8,654 nt of DNA from Thermoplasmata archaeon (GTDB lineage: Archaea > Thermoplasmatota > Thermoplasmata > Lutacidiplasmatales > UBA184). The notes beneath the pieces were generated by a model, which searched no databases, was not told the origin of the DNA, and worked only from the letters and a program-made list of their open reading frames with translations. The position numbers and the translations under genes are program-made. The DNA is taken from contig JAKATE010000078.1 in NCBI GenBank assembly GCA_021828085.1, forward strand, positions 1 through 8,654. The letters run 5' to 3'. Every line of letters starts with the position of its first letter. The stretch's first letter is position 1. This document shows positions 5,521 to 8,654 of this stretch, piece after piece.

Positions 5521-5720
5521 GGGGAGCTTTCCTCGGGGACCCGCTCCGACGGGGCCCTCTCTCCGACGGGGGCGCGGGCGGCTCGCCGGGCGCGCTGGAG
5601 CAACCGGAGCTCCCGGAGGTCCTTCTCGAGCTCGCGCATCTCGCGGTTGTAGCGGCGGAGCCGGACGTGGAGGATCTCGCGGACGGTCTCGATCTCCCGC
5701 TCGAGCTCCTGGTCGTTCAT
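5517..5720 (-). CDS. Small coiled-coil protein of unknown function (67 residues)
   Basis: I do not recognise this protein. Residues 4-48 form one charged helix with hydrophobic residues at a/d spacing: L6, I10, V13, L17, then L21, Y24, M28, L31, L35 and L38, with one 4-4 stutter between L17 and L24. This predicts a coiled coil or helical hairpin, probably oligomeric. The last 20 residues are Pro/Glu/Ser-rich and likely disordered. There is no signal peptide, membrane segment or cysteine. The gene begins 7 bases after the TAG of the aldehyde dehydrogenase and ends in a 4-base overlap (GTGA) with the decarboxylase start, so it is almost certainly co-translated with both. No convincing Shine-Dalgarno site precedes ATG 5720, and reinitiation after the upstream stop is plausible. 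Tight coupling supports a real gene. A role as a partner of either enzyme is inference only. Confidence 0.7.
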   Translation of the reverse strand: MNDQELEREIETVREILHVRLRRYNREMRELEKDLRELRLLQRARRAARAPVGERAPSERVPEESSP

Positions 5721-5727
5721 GCCATCC

Positions 5728-7206
5728 CTAGGCGTCGATCTGGGCCTTCTGGAGGCGCCCGGAGTAGTCGATGAAGACCGTCTTGATCTCCGTGAACTCC
5801 TCGATGGCCGCGCTGCCGGCCTCCCGCCCGCCGTTGCCGGTGTTCTTCACGCCGCCGAAGGGGAGCTGGACCTCGGCCCCGATGGTGGGGGCGTTGACGT
5901 AGGTGATCCCGGCCTCGAGCTGGTCCACCGCCTGGTAGGCCCGGTCCAGGTCGCGGGTGTAGATGGACGAGGAGAGTCCGTACTCGACGTCGTTGGCCAC
6001 CCGGACCGCCTCGGCGAAATCCTCCACCGGGATGATCGAGAGGACCGGTCCGAAGATCTCCTCCTTCGTGATGCGCTGGCCGTGCTTCGCCTCGAAGAGC
6101 GTGGGGGCGAGGAAGTGCCCCTTCGCGTACGGGCCCCCCTCGAGCTTCCGTCCACCGGTCAGCAGGCGCGCCCCCTCCTTCTCGCCGATCCCGATGTACT
6201 CGAGGATCTTGCGCTCCTGGTCGGTGCTGGCGACCGGGCCCATCTCGATGGAGGGATCGAGCGGGTCGCCCACCCGGAGCTTCTCCACGCGCGAGCGCAG
6301 CTTCTCCACGAACTCCCGGTAGATCCCCTTCTCCACCAGCAGCCGGCTCGTGGCCGTGCAGCGCTGGCCCGCGGAGCCGAAGGCTCCGAAGAGCACCCCT
6401 TCCAGCGCCAGCTCCTGCCGGGCGTCGTTGAGGACGATCTGGGGGTTCTTCCCGCCGAGCTCGAGATGGACGTACTTCAGGTGGGTGGCGGCCCGAGAGT
6501 AGACCTCCCGTCCCGTCTCCACCCCTCCCGTGAAGCTGATGGCGCGCACGCGGGGATCGTCGACGAGGGCGCTCCCCACGGTCCCGCCGGAACCTGTGAC
6601 CAGGTTGAGCACTCCTGGCGGGAGGCCGGCCTTCTCGTAGATGCGGACCAGCTCCGCCCCGCAGGCGGAGGTGTTGGAGGCCGGCTTGAAGACCACCGAG
6701 TTCCCCGAGATCAGCGCGGCGGCGATCTTCCAGTTGGGGATGGCGACCGGGAAGTTCCAGGGGGTCACGGCGGCGACCACCCCCTTGGGCTGCCGGACGG
6801 TCATGCAGAACTTCTGGCGGAGCTCGCTGGGAACGGTCTCCCCGGCGAAGCGCCGTCCCTCCCCGGCCATGTACTCGACGAAGTCGATGGCCTCCTGGAC
6901 GTCCCCCCGTCCCTCCGCGAGGATCTTGCCCATCTCCCGGGTGACGAGCCTTCCCAGACGCTCCTTCTCCTGCCGGAAGAGACGCGCCGCCTCGAGCAGG
7001 ATCTCCCCGCGCTTCGGGGCCGGGGTGGCCTTCCAGGAGGGGAAGGCCGCGACGGCAGCCGAGACCGCCTCCTTGACCTCCTGGGGGGTCGCGGCCACGA
7101 AACGGCCCAGCACCTCCCCGTTGGCGGGGTTCCGCGTCTCGTACCGATGCGCACCGGGCGGGACCTTCCACTCTCCACCGATGAACAGGCCGTATTCTTC
7201 CACCAT
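5728..7206 (-). CDS. NAD(P)-dependent aldehyde dehydrogenase, substrate unknown
   Basis: This 492-residue enzyme oxidises an aldehyde to the carboxylic acid with NAD+ or NADP+. The full ALDH superfamily set is present: TPWNFPVAIPNWK (148-160) with oxyanion-hole N151, cofactor-binding K174 in VVFKPAS, the SFTGGVETG nucleotide loop (224-232), general base E249 in LELGGKNP, nucleophile C283 in GSAGQRCTATSR, and EEIFGP (382-387). Length is normal and nothing is missing. The overall look, including a C-terminus close to FIDYSGRLQKAQID, suggests the semialdehyde-oxidising branch (ketoglutaric-semialdehyde-like), but the substrate cannot be read from sequence. It leads an operon with the coiled-coil gene and the decarboxylase, so an amine- or amino-acid-derived semialdehyde is possible. 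ATG 7206 is supported by GAGGT seven bases upstream. It is divergent from serS. Confidence 0.93.
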   Translation of the reverse strand: MVEEYGLFIGGEWKVPPGAHRYETRNPANGEVLGRFVAATPQEVKEAVSAAVAAFPSWKATPAPKRGEILLEAARLFRQEKERLGRLVTREMGKILAEGRGDVQEAIDFVEYMAGEGRRFAGETVPSELRQKFCMTVRQPKGVVAAVTPWNFPVAIPNWKIAAALISGNSVVFKPASNTSACGAELVRIYEKAGLPPGVLNLVTGSGGTVGSALVDDPRVRAISFTGGVETGREVYSRAATHLKYVHLELGGKNPQIVLNDARQELALEGVLFGAFGSAGQRCTATSRLLVEKGIYREFVEKLRSRVEKLRVGDPLDPSIEMGPVASTDQERKILEYIGIGEKEGARLLTGGRKLEGGPYAKGHFLAPTLFEAKHGQRITKEEIFGPVLSIIPVEDFAEAVRVANDVEYGLSSSIYTRDLDRAYQAVDQLEAGITYVNAPTIGAEVQLPFGGVKNTGNGGREAGSAAIEEFTEIKTVFIDYSGRLQKAQIDA

Positions 7207-7213
7207 GCTTGCG

Positions 7214-7218
7214 ACCTC
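7214..7218 (-). promoter_or_regulatory. Shine-Dalgarno site of the aldehyde dehydrogenase
   Basis: Minus-strand GAGGT (7218-7214) lies seven bases before ATG 7206 and matches the archaeal anti-Shine-Dalgarno complement. It is the clearest ribosome binding site in the window. It implies a leadered mRNA, unlike the apparently leaderless SAM synthetase transcript. Confidence 0.65.
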
Positions 7219-7245
7219 TGAGCAGTCGGTGCGAGACTTTCGGCC

Positions 7246-7259
7246 TAGATATCGTATAC
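7246..7259. promoter_or_regulatory. Shared TATA-like region of the divergent ALDH operon and serS
   Basis: TAGATATCGTATAC (7246-7259) is the only AT-rich patch between the two divergent genes and is built from the palindromes GATATC and GTATAC. Reading minus, a start near 7225 gives a leader of about 20 bases that retains the GAGGT site of the ALDH gene. Reading plus, a start near 7275-7285 leaves a 40-50 base leader for serS. One TATA region may thus serve both directions, so the two promoters may compete. Confidence 0.45.
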
Positions 7260-7287
7260 GCAGCCTCCCCCCCGTCGAGGAGAAACG

Positions 7288-7318
7288 CCTTAGCCTGAGG
7301 GGGGGCTAAGGGCCCCCC
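7288..7318 (+). promoter_or_regulatory. Competing hairpins in the serS leader
   Basis: CCTTAGCC (7288-7295) and GGCTAAGG (7304-7311) form a perfect 8-bp stem with an 8-base G-rich loop. The alternative pair GGGGGGC (7300-7306) and GCCCCCC (7312-7318) forms a 7-bp stem with a 5-base loop. The two share bases and cannot coexist. A C7 run at 7267-7273 could also pair with the G7 run at 7299-7305. The structures end five bases before the serS GTG, where no Shine-Dalgarno site is visible. The layout resembles a leader switch or an operator. Confidence 0.45.
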
Positions 7319-7322
7319 GAAC

Positions 7323-8627
7323 GTGATCGATCTCGACCTTATCCGTAAGGACCCGGAACAGGTCCGGGCGAACCTCGCCCGGCGGGGCGACGACAAGGTG
7401 CTCGCGCTCCTCGAGGAGGTCCGGGCCCGGGACGAGGAGTGGCGGCAGGTGCACGGGGAGGCCGACCGCCTGCGTCGCCGTCGCAACGACCTCTCTCGCC
7501 GCCTGGCCGAGGCCAAGAAGGGCGCCGTCGTGGAGCCGGCGGAGCGTGAGGAGGCGGCCCGGCTGCCGGCCCAGCTCTCCGAGCTCGAGGGTCGGGAGCG
7601 CAAGCTGGAGGAGGAGCGCCGCGCCGCCCTGCTGCGGCTGCCGAACCTGATGGACCCGAGCGTGCCTTTCGGGAAGGATGACTCGGAGAACGTCGAGGTG
7701 GCCCGCTGGGGGACCCCTGCGCCCGCTGGCTTCGAGCGTCTCGGGCACGCGGAGCTCGCCGAGGGGCTCGGAGGCGCCGATTTCGAGCGCGGCCGTCGGG
7801 TGAGCGGGGCCGGCTTCTACTTCCTCACCGGGGAGGTGGCCCAACTCGACCTCGCCCTGCAGCGCTTCGCCCTGGACCTTCTGATCTCCCGCGGCTTCGA
7901 GCTGGTCCTGCCCCCGCTCGCCCTGCGCCGGGAGGCCTATCAGGGAGTGGTCGACCTGGGGGACTTCGAGAACGTCATGTACCCCGTCGCCGGGGAGGAC
8001 CTCTTCCTCATCGCCACCAGCGAGCACCCGCTCGTCGCTCGCTTCCTCGGGGAGATCCTCGACGAGGAGTCCCTCCCCCTCCGGTACGTCGGGCTCAGCG
8101 CCTGCTTCCGCAAGGAGATCGGGGGTCACGGGGTGGACCAGAAGGGGATCTTCCGGGTCCACCAGTTCACCAAGGTCGAGCAGATCGTGTTCTGCGCGCC
8201 GGAGGACTCCGGACGGATCCAGGAGGAGCTCCGGGCGAACGCCGAGGAGGTCTTCCGACGCCTGGAGGTCCCCTACCGCGTCGTGAACGTCTGCACGGGA
8301 GACCTGGGCACGGTGGCCGCGAAGAAGTACGACATCGAGGCCTACTTCGAGCGCCAGGGGAAGTACCGGGAGGTGGTCAGCTGCTCGAACTGTACCGATT
8401 ACCAGGCCCGGCGCCTCGGCATCCGGATGGGGCGGGCGGGAAAGCCGGGGAAGGGGGTGCCCCACACGCTGAACTCCACCGCCGTCGCCACCTCCCGCGG
8501 CCTCGCGGTGATCCTGGAGAACTACCAGCAGCCGGATGGGAGCCTGGTCATCCCGAAGGTCCTCCGGCCCTACCTGGGGGGCCGAGAGGTGCTGCACCCC
8601 CGGAAGCCCCGCGGGAGCTCCTCGTAG
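7323..8627 (+). CDS. serS: Seryl-tRNA synthetase (standard class II type)
   Basis: This 434-residue enzyme attaches serine to tRNA-Ser (and to tRNA-Sec where present) in the cytoplasm. It is the common SerRS, not the rare zinc-dependent methanogen form. Residues 1 to about 110 form the N-terminal helical arm, a long charged coiled coil that contacts the tRNA variable arm. The class II catalytic core follows, with TSEHPL (232-237), motif 2 CFRKEIGGHGVDQKGIFRVH (261-280) and VSCSNCTDYQARR (352-364). Motif 3 is NSTAVATSRGLAVILENYQ (384-402), with its conserved arginine R392. The NSTAVATSR form of motif 3 is typical of archaeal and eukaryotic SerRS. The start is GTG 7323, since VIDLDLIRKDPE matches the family N-terminus and no ATG lies nearby. 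Length is usual. It appears monocistronic within the window; only 27 bases follow the stop. Confidence 0.96.
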   Translation: MIDLDLIRKDPEQVRANLARRGDDKVLALLEEVRARDEEWRQVHGEADRLRRRRNDLSRRLAEAKKGAVVEPAEREEAARLPAQLSELEGRERKLEEERRAALLRLPNLMDPSVPFGKDDSENVEVARWGTPAPAGFERLGHAELAEGLGGADFERGRRVSGAGFYFLTGEVAQLDLALQRFALDLLISRGFELVLPPLALRREAYQGVVDLGDFENVMYPVAGEDLFLIATSEHPLVARFLGEILDEESLPLRYVGLSACFRKEIGGHGVDQKGIFRVHQFTKVEQIVFCAPEDSGRIQEELRANAEEVFRRLEVPYRVVNVCTGDLGTVAAKKYDIEAYFERQGKYREVVSCSNCTDYQARRLGIRMGRAGKPGKGVPHTLNSTAVATSRGLAVILENYQQPDGSLVIPKVLRPYLGGREVLHPRKPRGSSS

Positions 8628-8654
8628 TTCCGTGAAGGTCGGTAGAAAGGCTGT

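Noticed and set aside
5717..7603. A 628-codon minus-strand frame and the matching 500-codon plus-strand frame over the ALDH gene
   Set aside because: Both are compositional shadows. The ALDH frame has every catalytic residue in order.
1..8654. CRISPR array, insertion sequence, toxin-antitoxin or defence genes
   Set aside because: No regularly spaced direct repeats, transposase motifs or defence domains are present. All clear genes are housekeeping or metabolic.

Overview
The window is a gene-dense, very GC-rich stretch (about two thirds G+C or more by eye) of an archaeal chromosome. The archaeal call rests on four things: an Orc1/Cdc6 replication initiator, an archaeal-family methionine adenosyltransferase, an archaeal/eukaryotic-type tRNA-t6A methylthiotransferase and an MfnA-like decarboxylase. 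Promoters, where visible, look like TATA boxes. The high G+C and this mix suggest an uncultivated euryarchaeal lineage, possibly a high-GC Thermoplasmatota, but that placement is inference.

Layout. Positions 1-163 hold either the 3' end of a plus-strand gene cut by the window edge or non-coding sequence. Two minus-strand genes follow, read as an operon: methionine adenosyltransferase (1490-2695), then the radical-SAM methylthiotransferase (164-1465). The first makes S-adenosylmethionine and the second consumes it. A 238-base divergent intergenic region (2696-2933) carries a promoter on each strand and an imperfect inverted repeat. It leads into the plus-strand orc1/cdc6 gene (2934-4304). That gene runs tail to tail into a minus-strand operon and overlaps its last gene by 83 bases. 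The operon, in transcription order, is an aldehyde dehydrogenase (5728-7206), a 67-residue coiled-coil protein of unknown function (5517-5720) and a PLP-dependent amino-acid decarboxylase (4222-5520). A second divergent intergenic region (7207-7322) separates it from serS (7323-8627, plus strand).

Most of the content is housekeeping: replication initiation, SAM synthesis, tRNA modification, tRNA charging, and probably beta-alanine or amine synthesis. No mobile element, CRISPR array, tRNA or rRNA was seen. The parts most worth a second look are a PCNA-binding-like (PIP-box) peptide at the C-terminus of Orc1/Cdc6, encoded wholly inside the antisense overlap; a serS leader with competing hairpins; and the small coiled-coil gene tightly packed between the dehydrogenase and the decarboxylase. 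I did not find convincing evidence of a wholly new multi-gene system.
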